Notes: generated by a model from the letters alone, not told the origin. A stretch of 58,273 nt of DNA from Spirochaetia bacterium (GCA_021736385.1 JAIPFY010000013.1:1-58273), one strand, 5' to 3'. Positions 42,119 through 53,613 are shown, counted from the first letter of the stretch. Numbers and translations: made by a program.

Positions 42119-43318
42119 ATGTTGAAAACCGCATATCTTATCCTTTCTGACGGGACGTACTACAGAGGGCTCTCGTTCGGTGCAGTACCCCTGACGATCT
42201 CATCGCTGCTGGGCTGCAGCCCGACATACCAGAAGGGCCTCGGGGAAGTCGTGTTCAACACCAGTATGACAGGGTACCATGAGATCCTCACCGACCCCTC
42301 CTATACCGGACAGATGGTACTGATGACCTACCCGCACATCGGGAACTACGGTTCGATGCACATCTGGTCTGAGAATGGTCCGGATCAGCGTACCGACAGC
42401 GGAGAGATCAAAGCCGCAGGGTTGATCGTTCGGGACTACTACGAAGGACCGGTCCCCCCCGGCAGGGAGACCCTCGAGGAGTTCATGATCAGAGAACAGA
42501 TCCCCGGTATCACCGGTATCGATACCAGGAGACTGACCCTGTCGCTTCGCGATGAGGGCAGCAGGAACGGGATCATCGTCACCTCAGAGAACGAACAGAT
42601 CTCGGAACAGGAAGTCTCTACGGTCCTGCAGTGGCTCTGCGGGGTCCCTTCCATGGAGGGGCAGAACCTGGTGGAGGATGTGGGGACCCAGAAGGTCATC
42701 ACCATCCATGAGAAAGGTTCTTTCCATATGGGACTCATTGATTACGGGATCAAGAACTCGATCATTGACAAACTCGTCGAACGGGATGTGAGGATCACCC
42801 TCTTCCCTTCGGATACCACCTATGAGGAACTCACCTCAGTCCCCATCCAGGCCCTGTTCCTCTCGAACGGTCCGGGAGATCCTGCCGTTCTGAGCAGTCA
42901 GATCGCACTGATCAGAGCGTGTATCGGCACACTCCCGATCTACGGTATCTGTCTGGGTCACCAACTCATCGCCGAGGCACTCGGAGCCCATACCTTCAAG
43001 ATGCCCTTCGGTCATCATGGAGGGAACCATCCTGTTCGAGACCTGCTCTCGGGCAGGGTCTTCGTCACCGCACAGAACCATGGGTTCGCAGTCGATCCGA
43101 CGACGATCCCAGAGCCTGTGAAGGTCTGGTTCACCAATGCGAATGACCGATCGGTCGAGGGATTGCGGCATGAGACCCTGCCGATCATGTCGGTACAGTT
43201 TCACCCGGAAGCCGCACCGGGACCGGATGACGGGAATCGTATCTTCGATACATTCCTGGATCAGGCAAGAACATACGTACGAACAGCGGGGGTAGCATGC
43301 CAGCAAGAACAGATATAG
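42119..43318 (+). CDS. carA: Carbamoyl-phosphate synthase, small (glutaminase) chain
   Basis: 399 residues. N-terminal CarA-specific domain ([40 protein letters not shown]) then a class I glutamine amidotransferase domain with the nucleophile Cys in YGICLGHQL and the His-Glu pair in QFHPEAAPG. It hydrolyses glutamine and passes ammonia to CarB for arginine and pyrimidine synthesis. AAGGA before 42119 supports that start; 42113 is an in-frame alternative. carB overlaps it by 22 bp. Confidence 0.96.
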   Translation: MLKTAYLILSDGTYYRGLSFGAVPLTISSLLGCSPTYQKGLGEVVFNTSMTGYHEILTDPSYTGQMVLMTYPHIGNYGSMHIWSENGPDQRTDSGEIKAAGLIVRDYYEGPVPPGRETLEEFMIREQIPGITGIDTRRLTLSLRDEGSRNGIIVTSENEQISEQEVSTVLQWLCGVPSMEGQNLVEDVGTQKVITIHEKGSFHMGLIDYGIKNSIIDKLVERDVRITLFPSDTTYEELTSVPIQALFLSNGPGDPAVLSSQIALIRACIGTLPIYGICLGHQLIAEALGAHTFKMPFGHHGGNHPVRDLLSGRVFVTAQNHGFAVDPTTIPEPVKVWFTNANDRSVEGLRHETLPIMSVQFHPEAAPGPDDGNRIFDTFLDQARTYVRTAGVACQQEQI

Positions 43319-46300
43319 ACTCGATCCTCATCATCGGAAGCGGGCCGATCGTCATCGGACAGGCCTGTGAATTCGACTATTCGGGGACTCAGGCGGTACA
43401 GGCACTCAAAGAAGAGGGCTACACCATCATCCTGGTCAATCCCAATCCTGCTACGGTCATGACCACTCCCGGTATTGCCGACAGCATCTATATGGAACCC
43501 CTCTCAGTAGAATACGTCGAACAGATCATCAGGAAAGAACGTCCTGATGCCATCCTTACCACCATGGGAGGACAGACAGGGCTGAACCTGACCCTCGAGC
43601 TGGCCAAAGCGGGGATCCTCGAACGCTACGGGGTGGAAGTCATCGGAGCAGGGATCGAGTCCATACGACTGGCAGAAGACCGGGGCGCCTTCAAGGAGGT
43701 CGTAGAGAGTCTCGGGCTCTTCTCCCCCGATTCGTGCCTTGCCGACTCACTGGAGAAGGCTCTGGCCTTCAAAGCGAAGTCAGGACTGCCGCTGATCATC
43801 AGACCGAGCTATACCCTTGGCGGGATGGGGGGCAGCATCGCCGAGAGAGAAGAGGATTTCATCCCTCTTGTGACAAAGGCACTGCAGGCAAGCCCCTCAG
43901 GCGAAGCCCTGATAGAAGAGTCCCTGATCGGCTGGAAAGAGTTCGAACTCGAGGTCATGAGAGACCGTCAGGACAATGCCATCATCGTCTGTTCCATCGA
44001 GAACATCGACCCGATGGGTATCCATACCGGTGACAGCATCACCGTAGCCCCGATCCAGACCCTCTCGGATACGGAGTACCAGCATATGAGGAATGCCGCG
44101 ATCGATATCCTCAGAGCTGTCGGGGTAGACTGCGGAGGCAGTAACGTACAGTTCGCCATGAAGCCTGACAGCGACAAGCTGGTGGTCATCGAGATGAACC
44201 CGAGGGTATCACGATCCTCAGCCCTCGCAAGCAAGGCTACCGGCTTCCCGATAGCCAGATGCTCTGCAAAGCTGGCAGTCGGGTATACCCTTGATGAGGT
44301 GACCAATGAGATCACCGGAGTCACGGCATCCTGCTTCGAGCCAGCCCTTGACTACTGTGCTGTGAAGGTCCCGAGGTTCGAACTGGAGAAGTTCCCCATG
44401 GCCTATTCCGCACTCGGTACACAGATGAAGAGTGTCGGGGAGACCCTTGCGATCGGCAGGACACTCAATGAGGCACTCAACAAAGCCATTCGTGCTACCG
44501 AACGATCCTATGAGGGGCTCGAGCCGTTGACAGGCTATGCTGCCGAAGAGATAGAACGGATCCTCTGCTCTGCACATCCGCTGAGGATCTTTGCCATCTA
44601 CACGACCCTCACCGAACAGGGCGCTGCTGCTGTTGAAGCGATAGGGAAGAAGACCGGCTACGACAGGTGGTTCCTCTATCAGATGCTCAGACAGATCGAA
44701 CTGGAGAAGACCATCAAGAACTCCTTCGGGGATACCGCTGAACAGTACAGCCTGCTGCTTGATGCCAAACGGATGGGCTTTTCCGATCTCCATATCGCAC
44801 GACTGACCGGATTACCCGCGAAGGAGATCGAGGCACTGCGTGAGACCCATGCCATAACCCCTTCGTATCATCTGGTCGATACCTGTGCCGGTGAGTTCAA
44901 AGCACAGACTCCCTACTTCTACTCGACCTACGGAGAGATCGATGAGGGAGAATCGCTGAAAGACGACGGGATCATCATCCTTGCCAGCGGACCGAACAGG
45001 ATCGGGCAGGGGCTGGAGTTCGACACCTGCTGCACCCTGGCCTCCAAGGCATACCAGCGGTACGGAAGTAAGACGATCCTGATAAACTCGAATCCTGAGA
45101 CGGTCTCGACCGACTTCAACACCTCTGACCGCCTATATCTGGAACCGCTGACCTATGAGCATGTGGTTGCGATCATGAAGAAGGAACAGGTCCCGCGGGT
45201 CGTCGTCCAGCTGGGAGGGCAGACCCCGCTCAACCTGGCAGAGAAGCTGCAGGAAGCCGGTGCTGAGATCATCGGCACCTCCATAGAGAGCATCAACGAT
45301 GCTGAAGACCGGGGGAAGTTCTCTGCTCTCATACAGAAACTCGGGCTCAGACAGCCTGAGAACCAGATGGCCGGCAGTCATGAGGCCATTCGCCGTGCCG
45401 CCCACCAGATCGGGTTCCCGGTCCTGCTGCGACCCTCCTTCGTTCTTGGAGGAAGAAGCATGTTCATCGCCTACAACGATGAGGAGCTCGAAGAGTTCCT
45501 TACCAAGGGGATCGAAGTATCGCAGAAGGCTCCGGTACTGGTAGATCAGTTCCTCGAAGATGCATTCGAGTATGACCTTGATGCCATAGCTGATGGATAT
45601 CATGTCTACATCGGCGGGATCATGCAGCACATCGAGGCTGCAGGGGTCCACTCAGGAGATTCTGCCTGTGTGTTCCCTCCCTACAAATCACAGCCTGAGA
45701 TCCTCGCCGAGATGAAGCACGCCGCGGTCGCTATCGCCCGTGAGACCCATATCCACGGATTCCTGAACATCCAGTTCGCACAGAAAGATGATAAGCTCTA
45801 TGTTCTGGAAGTGAACCCGAGAGCATCACGAACCATCCCCTTTCTTTCGAAGAACTCGAGTGTGAACCTGATCGATGCCGTCGTACGATCCTGGATGGGA
45901 ACTGATCTTAACGAGCAGGGACTTGTCGGAGAGGACGGGATCGGAGAAGGGTACTGTACCACAGGCTGGGCCGTCAAAGAAGCGGTCTTCTCCTTCGACC
46001 GGTTCACTGACATCGACCCGGTCCTCGGTCCTGAGATGCGATCGACCGGGGAGGTCCAGGGATCAGGGAGTTCCTTCGCTGAGGCCTTCTACAAGTCTCA
46101 GATCGGTGCAGGGAACAGACTCCCGAAGAAAGGGAAAGTCTTCATATCGGTGAACAAGAGAGACCGAACGACCATCATCCCCATCGCACGGAAGTTCGAA
46201 GCATTGGGATTCACCATAACAGCCACACGAGGGACGGCACGAGATCTGTTCGATGAGGGAATCCTCTGTGAAGTCATACTGAAAGTACATGAGGGACATC

Positions 46301-46524
46301 CGAACATCATCGATAACATCCGGAACAATCGGGTGGATCTGGTCATCAACACCCCCATGGGGTTCATGGCAAAGAAGAGCGATGATGACATCAGGACCGA
46401 GGCTATGAGGATGAAGATCCCCTATACCACTACGATGAGTGCAGCCGAGGCAGCAGTCGGAGCGATCGCCTACCAGATGAGTTCGGAACCGCAGGTGCTT
46501 CCCCTGCCCCCGTACAGACAGTGA
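43297..46524 (+). CDS. carB: Carbamoyl-phosphate synthase, large chain
   Basis: 1075 residues, standard length. Two homologous ATP-grasp halves ([19 protein letters not shown] at the start; [19 protein letters not shown] for the second), oligomerisation domain between, and a C-terminal MGS-like allosteric domain ([20 protein letters not shown]). It makes carbamoyl phosphate from bicarbonate, ammonia and 2 ATP with CarA. The GGGGG before the ATG inside carA acts as SD. Confidence 0.97.
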   Translation: MPARTDIDSILIIGSGPIVIGQACEFDYSGTQAVQALKEEGYTIILVNPNPATVMTTPGIADSIYMEPLSVEYVEQIIRKERPDAILTTMGGQTGLNLTLELAKAGILERYGVEVIGAGIESIRLAEDRGAFKEVVESLGLFSPDSCLADSLEKALAFKAKSGLPLIIRPSYTLGGMGGSIAEREEDFIPLVTKALQASPSGEALIEESLIGWKEFELEVMRDRQDNAIIVCSIENIDPMGIHTGDSITVAPIQTLSDTEYQHMRNAAIDILRAVGVDCGGSNVQFAMKPDSDKLVVIEMNPRVSRSSALASKATGFPIARCSAKLAVGYTLDEVTNEITGVTASCFEPALDYCAVKVPRFELEKFPMAYSALGTQMKSVGETLAIGRTLNEALNKAIRATERSYEGLEPLTGYAAEEIERILCSAHPLRIFAIYTTLTEQGAAAVEAIGKKTGYDRWFLYQMLRQIELEKTIKNSFGDTAEQYSLLLDAKRMGFSDLHIARLTGLPAKEIEALRETHAITPSYHLVDTCAGEFKAQTPYFYSTYGEIDEGESLKDDGIIILASGPNRIGQGLEFDTCCTLASKAYQRYGSKTILINSNPETVSTDFNTSDRLYLEPLTYEHVVAIMKKEQVPRVVVQLGGQTPLNLAEKLQEAGAEIIGTSIESINDAEDRGKFSALIQKLGLRQPENQMAGSHEAIRRAAHQIGFPVLLRPSFVLGGRSMFIAYNDEELEEFLTKGIEVSQKAPVLVDQFLEDAFEYDLDAIADGYHVYIGGIMQHIEAAGVHSGDSACVFPPYKSQPEILAEMKHAAVAIARETHIHGFLNIQFAQKDDKLYVLEVNPRASRTIPFLSKNSSVNLIDAVVRSWMGTDLNEQGLVGEDGIGEGYCTTGWAVKEAVFSFDRFTDIDPVLGPEMRSTGEVQGSGSSFAEAFYKSQIGAGNRLPKKGKVFISVNKRDRTTIIPIARKFEALGFTITATRGTARDLFDEGILCEVILKVHEGHPNIIDNIRNNRVDLVINTPMGFMAKKSDDDIRTEAMRMKIPYTTTMSAAEAAVGAIAYQMSSEPQVLPLPPYRQ

Positions 46525-46553
46525 CCTCTCCTCAGTCATGAGAATACAGACAT

Positions 46554-46605
46554 AAAAAAAGAGAGGCTGCCAATGGATCACACCAGCGGCAGCCTCTCTT
46601 TCTGT
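46554..46605. terminator. Bidirectional terminator between carB and htpG
   Basis: A 14-bp stem AAAGAGAGGCTGCC/GGCAGCCTCTCTTT with T-rich tail on the plus strand and seven As before it (T-run for the minus strand). Confidence 0.9.
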
Positions 46606-46618
46606 TTTCCAGTTCGTT

Positions 46619-48490
46619 CTAGAGGATCTTACTCAGCACCTCAGTCAGTCTTCGTACGAAGTCGGTAGGGTCTTTGATCATGACACCCTCTGCAAGCAGT
46701 GCCTGATCGAGCAGGATGTTACTCACATCAGAGATCATATCGGCATCACTGAGATCAGCGATCTTCTGAACGATCGCATGATCGGGGTTCACCTCGAGGA
46801 TCGGTGTGAAATCGGGGAGCTCGGTCTGTCCCATGGCTTTGAGCATCTGCTGCATCTGCACTGTGGGGTCGTTCTCATCGACGACCACGCATGCCGGGGC
46901 ATCTTCAAGCCGTGATGATGCGACAACATCCTTCACCCGCTCACCGAGAGCCTCTTTGATCTTATCGAGTACCGGTTTGGCTGCCTTCTCTTTCTCTTTA
47001 TCTTCGTCAGTCTTGATATCCTCAGCAGCACCGGACTTGTTGATGGCCTTCAGTTCCACATCCTTGTATCTGCCGATGGTCGGGATCACGATATCATCGA
47101 TCTCATCATCCATGATGAGCACCTCGAAGCCTTTGTTGGTATACCCCTTCATCAGTGGTGAGTTCTTCAGGGTCTGTTCACTTCCCCCGGCAATATAATA
47201 GATCGCTTTCTGATCCTCAGACATACGCTCTTTGTAGGCAGCGAGGCTGGTATAGCCTTCGACTTCGGTGGACTTGAATCTGATCAGTTCCAGCAGCGTA
47301 TCCCTATTGGCATAATCTGAGTAGAGACCCTCTTTCAGCGGTCGATTGAACTCCTTGATGAATTCGGTATACTTCTCGGGATTCGACTCTGAGAGCTTTT
47401 GGAACTCTCCAAGGAGTTTCTTCACCGATGCTGATTTGATACTGGCCATCACGCGGTTCTGCTGCAGGATCTCACGGGAGACGTTCAGCGGCAGATCCTC
47501 TGAATCGATGACGCCCCGTACGAATCTCAGGTACGGCGGCAGCAGCTCTTTCTCATCGTCAGTGATGAACACTCGCTTCACATAGAGCTTCACACCGGGC
47601 TTGTAGTCTGCCTGATAGAGATCGAAGGGAGCTTTCTTCGGGATGAAGAAGAGCGTGGTATACTCGATCGTACCTTCGGCACGGGTATGGATATAGAACT
47701 GGGGATCTTCAAAGTCAGTGGTGATGCTCTTATAGAACTCATGATAATCATCATCTGTCAGCTCTGATTTGGATCGCTTCCACAATGCGGCAGCCGTATT
47801 GATCTGTTCGATCTTATGCTCTACCTTCTTCTCCTTGTTATCTTCACCCTCATAGGACTCCTGATCGAACTCCAGGAAGATCGGGAACGCGATGTGGTTG
47901 GAGTACTTCTTCACCAGCTGTTCGATCTGCCATCTGTTCACATACTCATCACCCTCTTCGTTCACTTCCAGGATGATCGTAGTCCCCTGCTCTTCCCGTT
48001 CAGCAGCTTCGACCGTGTAGGCGTTCTTCCCGTCACTGCTCCACTTCCATGCCTGGTCCTCTCCAGCCTTTCTGGTGATGACCTCGACATGATCGGCTAC
48101 CATGAAGCAGGAGTAGAAACCGACTCCGAACTGTCCGATCAGGTTCGCATCCTTCTTTGCATCACCTTTCATCTGATCGAGGAACTTCTTGGTCCCTGAC
48201 CGTGCGATGGTCCCAAGCTGCTTATCGAGATCTTCCTGGCTCATACCGATACCGTTGTCCCGGATCGTGAGGGTCTTCTTCCCGTTCTCATTGAAAGTGA
48301 TATCGATCCGTGGATCAAAATGGAGAGATTTGAATCCCTCATCGGTAAGGGTCAGGTATTTCAGTTTATCCAGTGCATCTGATGCATTCGATACAAGTTC
48401 TCTCATGAAGATCTCTTTATGAGAATAGAGAGAGTGGATGATCAGGTTCAGTAGTTGGTTGACTTCGGTCTTGAAACGCTTCTGTGCCAT
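46619..48490 (-). CDS. htpG: Chaperone HtpG (Hsp90)
   Basis: 623 residues. GHKL ATPase motifs ELVSNASDALDKLKYL, IRDNGIGMS, and GQFGVGFYSCFMVAD at the N-terminus, middle domain with GVIDSEDLPLNVSREILQ, and the C-terminal dimerisation domain. A cytoplasmic ATP-dependent chaperone. AAGGAGT precedes the ATG. No CIRCE element was seen upstream. Confidence 0.97.
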   Translation of the reverse strand: MAQKRFKTEVNQLLNLIIHSLYSHKEIFMRELVSNASDALDKLKYLTLTDEGFKSLHFDPRIDITFNENGKKTLTIRDNGIGMSQEDLDKQLGTIARSGTKKFLDQMKGDAKKDANLIGQFGVGFYSCFMVADHVEVITRKAGEDQAWKWSSDGKNAYTVEAAEREEQGTTIILEVNEEGDEYVNRWQIEQLVKKYSNHIAFPIFLEFDQESYEGEDNKEKKVEHKIEQINTAAALWKRSKSELTDDDYHEFYKSITTDFEDPQFYIHTRAEGTIEYTTLFFIPKKAPFDLYQADYKPGVKLYVKRVFITDDEKELLPPYLRFVRGVIDSEDLPLNVSREILQQNRVMASIKSASVKKLLGEFQKLSESNPEKYTEFIKEFNRPLKEGLYSDYANRDTLLELIRFKSTEVEGYTSLAAYKERMSEDQKAIYYIAGGSEQTLKNSPLMKGYTNKGFEVLIMDDEIDDIVIPTIGRYKDVELKAINKSGAAEDIKTDEDKEKEKAAKPVLDKIKEALGERVKDVVASSRLEDAPACVVVDENDPTVQMQQMLKAMGQTELPDFTPILEVNPDHAIVQKIADLSDADMISDVSNILLDQALLAEGVMIKDPTDFVRRLTEVLSKIL

Positions 48491-48638
48491 GGTGCAATAC
48501 TCCTTATGTCTTTAGCTCGTACATACATATGTGTTATGAACTGACGAACGAGTAGATCGTCTGTGAAAACATACTAATTTTTTCCGGTACCCGGCAAGAT
48601 AATCTTCCATAAAAAAGCCGTTTTTACCCTCTGCACGG

Positions 48639-48661
48639 AAAAAAGGCCGCCATACGGCGGC
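48639..48661 (-). terminator. Terminator of the DASS operon
   Basis: On the minus strand GCCGCC-GTAT-GGCGGC followed by CTTTTTT, 25 bp after the transporter stop. Confidence 0.85.
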
Positions 48662-48685
48662 TCTCACTGCATGTTCAACAGACTT

Positions 48686-50149
48686 CTAGTACAGACCGGT
48701 CATAGAACCGATGGTAAAGACCACGGTAGAGAGGATCAGAGAACCCAGCAGGGTCATCAGTAATCCCGCTTTCGCGAAGTCCGCGATGGAGAAGTACCCC
48801 GCAGAATAGGGTATGACGTTTGTCGGGGAGGAGGTGACCAGGATGAACGCGAGCGAAGCGACAAGCGATGCCGGCAGGGCTACTGACATGACGGGCAGAC
48901 CAAGGGAGACTGCCAGTTCTATCATGATCGGGATGATGATCGTAGCAGTGACGGTATTGCTCGAGAAGATGATCTTGAGCATGGAGATCATGAAGACGAT
49001 CACGAAGACCATCAGGAAGGACGGGAGGCCTCCGATACCTGAGAGCAGGACCACTGACAGCCAGCGGGCTGCCCCGGTGGTATAGAGCATCATACCAAGA
49101 GAGATCCCTGAGACGATGAGGATGATCCCGCTCCATGATACCTGTGATTCGATCTTGCTCCACCCGATACGGGTGACCTTTGGCAGGAAGAAGAGACAGG
49201 AGGTGAACATGACTGGCATGGAGATCGGGATGTTGATACCGATCCACTTCTCCAGCAGCGGGGAACCGAGCCACAGCGCCACAGTGATCAGAAAGAGGAT
49301 GGTCGTGATGATCTCCTCTCTTCTCATGGGAGGGAACCGCTCGAACTCCTGTCTGAGTTCTTCCTTCGACTTCTCCAGATGGGTCATCTCCGGTTTGAAG
49401 AAGATCATCAGGACGACCCAGGCCACAGGAGTCATCAGCAGGCCTGCCGGTACCCCATAGACCATCCACTGTGCGAAGTTGATATCTATCCCTGCCATCG
49501 ATTTGATGAAGCCGATGGCAAGCGCATTCGGGCCGGCCCCCGAGGGGGTCCCGATCCCGCCGATGATCGACCCCCAGGCACAGGCGATCAGCAGGGCTCT
49601 GCCGAAGTTGCTCTTCAGGGGCTGTATCTTCTCCTCTTCAAGGATCCCCACCGCCAGAGGCATCAGCATCGCTGCCACAGCCATATTGGTGATCCACATC
49701 GACAGGATGGTCCCGGTCAGCAGGAATCCGAAGACGATGCTCTTCGTGTTGTTCCCGGTCTTGGAGAGGATCCATACACCGATCCTCTTGCCGAGCCCCG
49801 ACGTCGTGATGAATGCGGAGAGGATCAGGACTCCGATGAAGAAGGTCACCGTATCACTGCCGAACCCCTCTTTCACGATGACTTTATAGGTATCGACCTT
49901 GAAGAGGGTCAGCAGCACGATACTCAGCATCCCGGTGATATGAAAGGGGATCGCTTCGGTCATCCACAGGACCAGAGCGAAGAGCAGTACGCCCATAGCG
50001 GCCTGTCCTGTAGCAGTGAGTTCTGCTGATCCTGCGTACCTGACCGAATCCGCCAGGGGGATCGCCTTCATCACCAGCATCAGTACCACAGCGGCAACGA
50101 AGTAGATGATCTGTTTGAGTTCTATTTTCTGGTGGTCCTGTAAACTCAT
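48686..50149 (-). CDS. DASS/SLC13-family divalent anion:Na+ symporter
   Basis: 487 residues, about 11-12 membrane helices. The paired signature motifs of the family occur as SNTVTATIIIPIMI and SSPTNVIPYSAG near the C-terminus, with GGIGTPSGAGPNALA in the first half. Members move di- and tricarboxylates (succinate, malate) or sulfate with sodium. As last gene behind an acylating aldehyde dehydrogenase and SucCD it probably imports or exports the dicarboxylate-like substrate or product of that pathway. AAGGAAC before the ATG. Confidence 0.9.
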   Translation of the reverse strand: MSLQDHQKIELKQIIYFVAAVVLMLVMKAIPLADSVRYAGSAELTATGQAAMGVLLFALVLWMTEAIPFHITGMLSIVLLTLFKVDTYKVIVKEGFGSDTVTFFIGVLILSAFITTSGLGKRIGVWILSKTGNNTKSIVFGFLLTGTILSMWITNMAVAAMLMPLAVGILEEEKIQPLKSNFGRALLIACAWGSIIGGIGTPSGAGPNALAIGFIKSMAGIDINFAQWMVYGVPAGLLMTPVAWVVLMIFFKPEMTHLEKSKEELRQEFERFPPMRREEIITTILFLITVALWLGSPLLEKWIGINIPISMPVMFTSCLFFLPKVTRIGWSKIESQVSWSGIILIVSGISLGMMLYTTGAARWLSVVLLSGIGGLPSFLMVFVIVFMISMLKIIFSSNTVTATIIIPIMIELAVSLGLPVMSVALPASLVASLAFILVTSSPTNVIPYSAGYFSIADFAKAGLLMTLLGSLILSTVVFTIGSMTGLY

Positions 50150-50174
50150 CAGTGTTCCTTTTTGTTCAGATGTA

Positions 50175-51056
50175 TTATTTCAGCAGTTCCTGCAGAAGCT
50201 CCCCGACGAATCGCGGACGCTCTGCAACCAGAGCTCCAGCCTCGGTGAGGGCCTTGATCTTTCCTTCGACCGTACCCTTCCCCCCGGTGACGATAGCACC
50301 GGCATGGCCCATTCGCTTACCTTTGGGTGCGGTCCTCCCACCGAGGAAGGCGACTACCGGTTTGGTGAAGCGTCCGTCTCTCATCGCCTCGGCTACCTCC
50401 TCTTCCATGGTCCCGCCCAGTTCCCCTATGATCACTACGGCATCGGTCTCCCGGTCCTGCTCATAGAGGGGCAGCATCTCTGCGAATCTGGTACCCGGGA
50501 CAGGGTCCCCGCCGATGCCGATCAGAGAACTGACACCGAACCCGGCACGAACGACCATCGCGGTTACTTCATTCGTGAGAGAACCACTTCTGGTCATCAC
50601 ACCGATACGCCCGGGGGTGTAGACACGCTCGATCCAGTAGGGGAACATCCCCATCATCGCCGTTCCCGGACTGATCACTCCAGAGGTGTTCCCCCCGACG
50701 ACCATCGCACCGTTCGATCGTGCCGCTGCACGGATCTGTACCATCTCATGAAGCGGGATACCGTCAGCGATGGTGACGATCTTCTGAATCCCGCTATCCA
50801 GGGCCTCGAAGACGGCATCTTTGGTGAACCTCGGAGGGACGAACAGCATGGCTGCATCGATCTCATGCTCTGCTGCGGCTCGTCGTACCGAGTGGTAGAC
50901 CGGACGCCCTTCGACTTCCAGTCCTTCCTTGCCCGGGGTGACCCCGGCTACGACCTGTGTTCCCAGATCTATCATGTGCTTCGTCCAGAAACTTCCCTCT
51001 TTACCGGTCATTCCCTGAACAAGGACTCTTGTATCGCTTTCAATGAATATACTCAT
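50175..51056 (-). CDS. sucD: Succinyl-CoA synthetase alpha-subunit-like ligase (SucD)
   Basis: 293 residues. CoA-binding GMTGKEGSFWTKHMIDLGT, RSGSLTNEV, GIGGDPVPGTRF and the phosphohistidine motif GHAGAIVTGGKGT are in place. With the beta subunit it interconverts an acyl-CoA plus ADP and the acid plus ATP. ATG at 51056 begins 2 bp after the sucC stop. Substrate could be succinate or a related acid, see the beta subunit. Confidence 0.92.
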   Translation of the reverse strand: MSIFIESDTRVLVQGMTGKEGSFWTKHMIDLGTQVVAGVTPGKEGLEVEGRPVYHSVRRAAAEHEIDAAMLFVPPRFTKDAVFEALDSGIQKIVTIADGIPLHEMVQIRAAARSNGAMVVGGNTSGVISPGTAMMGMFPYWIERVYTPGRIGVMTRSGSLTNEVTAMVVRAGFGVSSLIGIGGDPVPGTRFAEMLPLYEQDRETDAVVIIGELGGTMEEEVAEAMRDGRFTKPVVAFLGGRTAPKGKRMGHAGAIVTGGKGTVEGKIKALTEAGALVAERPRFVGELLQELLK

Positions 51057-51058
51057 GA

Positions 51059-52177
51059 TCAGCACGCTCCCTTGGCAATAGCGACCGCTTTTCGTACTGC
51101 CTCTTCGGTATCGAACAGGGGTTCCAGTCCGGCAGCTCTCAGGATCCTGACAGCCTCTTCCTCATTGGTACCACGGATGCAGGTGACGATCGGCCGATCA
51201 GGGTGCAATCGATTGATGGCATCAACGATACCCTCTGCCATCACATCAGCTCGTGCGATGGTCCCGAAGGTCACCATGAGGATGACCTTCGATTCATTCT
51301 GGAGGCACAACTCCATGGCCCGTACAGCCTTTCGATAGTTCGGTCCACCGAACTCAAGATAGTTGGCTACACTACCGCCTTCATAGTTGACCAGGTCGTA
51401 TACGGTCGTAGTCAGTCCTGCACCGGCACACATCAGACTGATGTCGCCATCGAACTGCAGGTAGGGGATCCCCTCCTGTGCTGCTTCGAACTCCATATCA
51501 CTGTCATAGTAGGCTCTCGTGCGTTCATACCCCTTCTGCCGGTGCATGGAATTCTCATCAATGATCAGCTTCCCGTCCCCGGCGATCACCTCAGCCTGTT
51601 TCGAGACGAACAGAGGGTTGATCTCGACCAGTTCTGCATCATAGGCTTCAAAGATCGCATAGAGGTTGGTGATCACCTTCTTCGTCTGTTTTGCGACATC
51701 TCCGTTGAGGCCGAGCCGATAGACCAGATCATTCACCTGATACGGCATCAGGCCGATCGTGATATCGACCGGTTCCTGTACGATCTTCTCCGGATCGGTC
51801 TGTGCGAGTGTCTCGATCTCCACCCCGCCGGCGGCACTGGCAATGATCAGAGCCGTCGCAGCGACAGGGTCCACCGTCACTGAGAGATAGATCTCACGGT
51901 CAATATCAACGGCTGACTCCACCAGGAGCATGGGGACCTGTTCGCTCCCCAGCAGCCGCTGCGCTTCGGTGACGGCCTGTTCCTCTGTCCTGACGAACGG
52001 GATCAGTCCTGCTTTACCGCGACCGCCGCGGAGTACCTGAGATTTCAGGACACAGGGAAGTCCGATCTCCCCGAGTACCTTCTGTACCTCAGGTACGGTC
52101 TCAACCAGCACACTCGGAGGGACAGGTATGCCATGTGAACGAAAGACCTCTTTAGCCTGGTATTCAAACAGTTTCAT
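51059..52177 (-). CDS. sucC: Succinyl-CoA synthetase beta-subunit-like ligase (SucC), diverged
   Basis: 372 residues: ATP-grasp N-terminus MKLFEYQAKEVFRSHGIPVP and ligase-CoA C-terminal domain. Typical SucC has a GGG and FGGIVRCD in the ligase domain; here the equivalents read EFGGPNYRK and TFGTIARAD, so the acid pocket may differ from succinate. ADP-forming ligases of this build also serve other acids such as sulfoacetate in some gut bacteria; that is a comparison, not an assignment. AAGGGG before the ATG. Confidence 0.9.
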   Translation of the reverse strand: MKLFEYQAKEVFRSHGIPVPPSVLVETVPEVQKVLGEIGLPCVLKSQVLRGGRGKAGLIPFVRTEEQAVTEAQRLLGSEQVPMLLVESAVDIDREIYLSVTVDPVAATALIIASAAGGVEIETLAQTDPEKIVQEPVDITIGLMPYQVNDLVYRLGLNGDVAKQTKKVITNLYAIFEAYDAELVEINPLFVSKQAEVIAGDGKLIIDENSMHRQKGYERTRAYYDSDMEFEAAQEGIPYLQFDGDISLMCAGAGLTTTVYDLVNYEGGSVANYLEFGGPNYRKAVRAMELCLQNESKVILMVTFGTIARADVMAEGIVDAINRLHPDRPIVTCIRGTNEEEAVRILRAAGLEPLFDTEEAVRKAVAIAKGAC

Positions 52178-52188
52178 CGATAACCCCT

Positions 52189-53613
52189 TTATGCCTTGCC
52201 CTGACCGGCTCTCTTGTTCAGATACGCACCGAAGATCTCATCATCCGTAGGCTTTACCACCGGAAGGAGCTTCGAGAGCCAGGTGATGTTGAGAAAATGT
52301 CTGTAGTTGATGTTCTCGGTCGTGATGTTCCCGCCCCAGGTACCGCAGCCGAGGGTGACCGTGCTGGGCATACCGTTGAAGAAGTTACCGCCGTTCGCCG
52401 GTGCCTGCGGCTGATTCACCATGATCCGGCTGGTCTTCATATGCATGCCGAGATACTCGCTATAGGCTTCGTTGTGTGTGTGAATACCGCAGGAGTGGCC
52501 GGTACCATTATGGTCGGTGATCTCCTTGAGCAGGCCGTACCCCTCTTCGAAGGTCCGGTATCTCCATACGGTCAGTACAGGAGAGAGCTTCTCCTTGGAG
52601 AATCTGTCCTCCACTACCGGGAGCGTCCCCTCTACGATGAGCATCCGCCTGTCTTCGGGGATCTCAAGCTGCGCATCAGAGGCGATCACCTGAGCACTCT
52701 TTGCGACGATCGCCGCGTTGAGTGCCATATGACCCTTCCTGTTCGGTCTCCACATCCACTTCTCAAGGACGCTCTTCTCTTCAGCGGTGCAGAGGTACCC
52801 GCCCTCTTCGATCAGATACTCCATCATGCGATCATAGACCGAATCATGGACGATGATCGAATTCTCCGATGAACAGGAGGTGGCATAGTCGAAACATTTG
52901 CTCAGCGCCACCTTCCGTGCCGCTTCTCTCACATCGGCATCCTCTGCGATGATCTGTACGGAGTTCCCCGGTCCGACACCATAGGCTGGTGTCCCGCTGG
53001 AATAGGCTGCTTTCACCATAGCCCCTCCCCCGGTTGCCAGGACCAGATCCACCTGTCGCATCAACTCTCCAGTCGCAGGTATCGAGGGTTCTTCGATGAT
53101 CTGGATGAGGTCCTCAGGGGCCCCCACGTTTCTCAGCCCTTCGCGCATGAACTTCACAGCCAGTGCCGATGCGTTCTTTGATGCAGGATGGGGTGCGAAG
53201 ATCACGGCATTACGGCCTTTGAGGATCGAGAGGGCATTACTGCCAGGTGTCGCTGTGGGATTGGTCACCGGCGTCAGGGCTCCCACCACTCCGACCGGCT
53301 TCGCATACTTGAAGATCTGTTTCTTCAGGTCTTCTTCGATCAGACCGACCGATGGAGCATGCTGTATATCATTGAGGACACCAAGGATCTTCCCTTTGTG
53401 CTTCGCGATCTTGTCCTTCACATTTCCCATACCGGTCTCTTCGACGGCGAGTTCGGCAAGCAGCCGGATGTTCTCGTCATTGTAGACTTCCCAACCGACC
53501 GCGACACACACCTCATCGATCTGCTCCTGGGTATATTCTGCGACCTGTTCCTGTGCCGCATGAGCCCGGTGCACAAGCTCTGTGATCATTTCTGTGATCT
53601 TCTGTTCATCCAT
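52189..53613 (-). CDS. CoA-acylating aldehyde dehydrogenase
   Basis: 474 residues, like EutE/PduP/Clostridium kluyveri SucD and the N-terminal half of AdhE. The NAD pocket has NPTATPGSNALSILKGRNAVIFAPHP; catalytic Cys lies in DYATSCSSENSIIV. It oxidises an aldehyde to an acyl-CoA (or the reverse). With the SucCD-like ligase it would conserve one ATP per aldehyde, or in the other direction reduce an acid to an aldehyde. AAGGAG precedes the ATG; an operator-promoter lies 38 bp upstream. Confidence 0.9.
   Translation of the reverse strand: MDEQKITEMITELVHRAHAAQEQVAEYTQEQIDEVCVAVGWEVYNDENIRLLAELAVEETGMGNVKDKIAKHKGKILGVLNDIQHAPSVGLIEEDLKKQIFKYAKPVGVVGALTPVTNPTATPGSNALSILKGRNAVIFAPHPASKNASALAVKFMREGLRNVGAPEDLIQIIEEPSIPATGELMRQVDLVLATGGGAMVKAAYSSGTPAYGVGPGNSVQIIAEDADVREAARKVALSKCFDYATSCSSENSIIVHDSVYDRMMEYLIEEGGYLCTAEEKSVLEKWMWRPNRKGHMALNAAIVAKSAQVIASDAQLEIPEDRRMLIVEGTLPVVEDRFSKEKLSPVLTVWRYRTFEEGYGLLKEITDHNGTGHSCGIHTHNEAYSEYLGMHMKTSRIMVNQPQAPANGGNFFNGMPSTVTLGCGTWGGNITTENINYRHFLNITWLSKLLPVVKPTDDEIFGAYLNKRAGQGKA

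Noticed and set aside
48491-48685. Possible CIRCE or heat-shock operator before htpG
   Set aside because: No TTAGCACTC-N9-GAGTGCTAA-like dyad is present; only an ordinary SD was seen.
49379-50029. 216-aa plus-strand frame rich in D, H, G, P
   Set aside because: Antisense to the DASS transporter; composition is typical of an antisense shadow of a membrane protein gene.
50106-51338. 410-aa open frame on the plus strand
   Set aside because: Antisense to sucD and sucC, which carry full family motifs. A codon-bias shadow.
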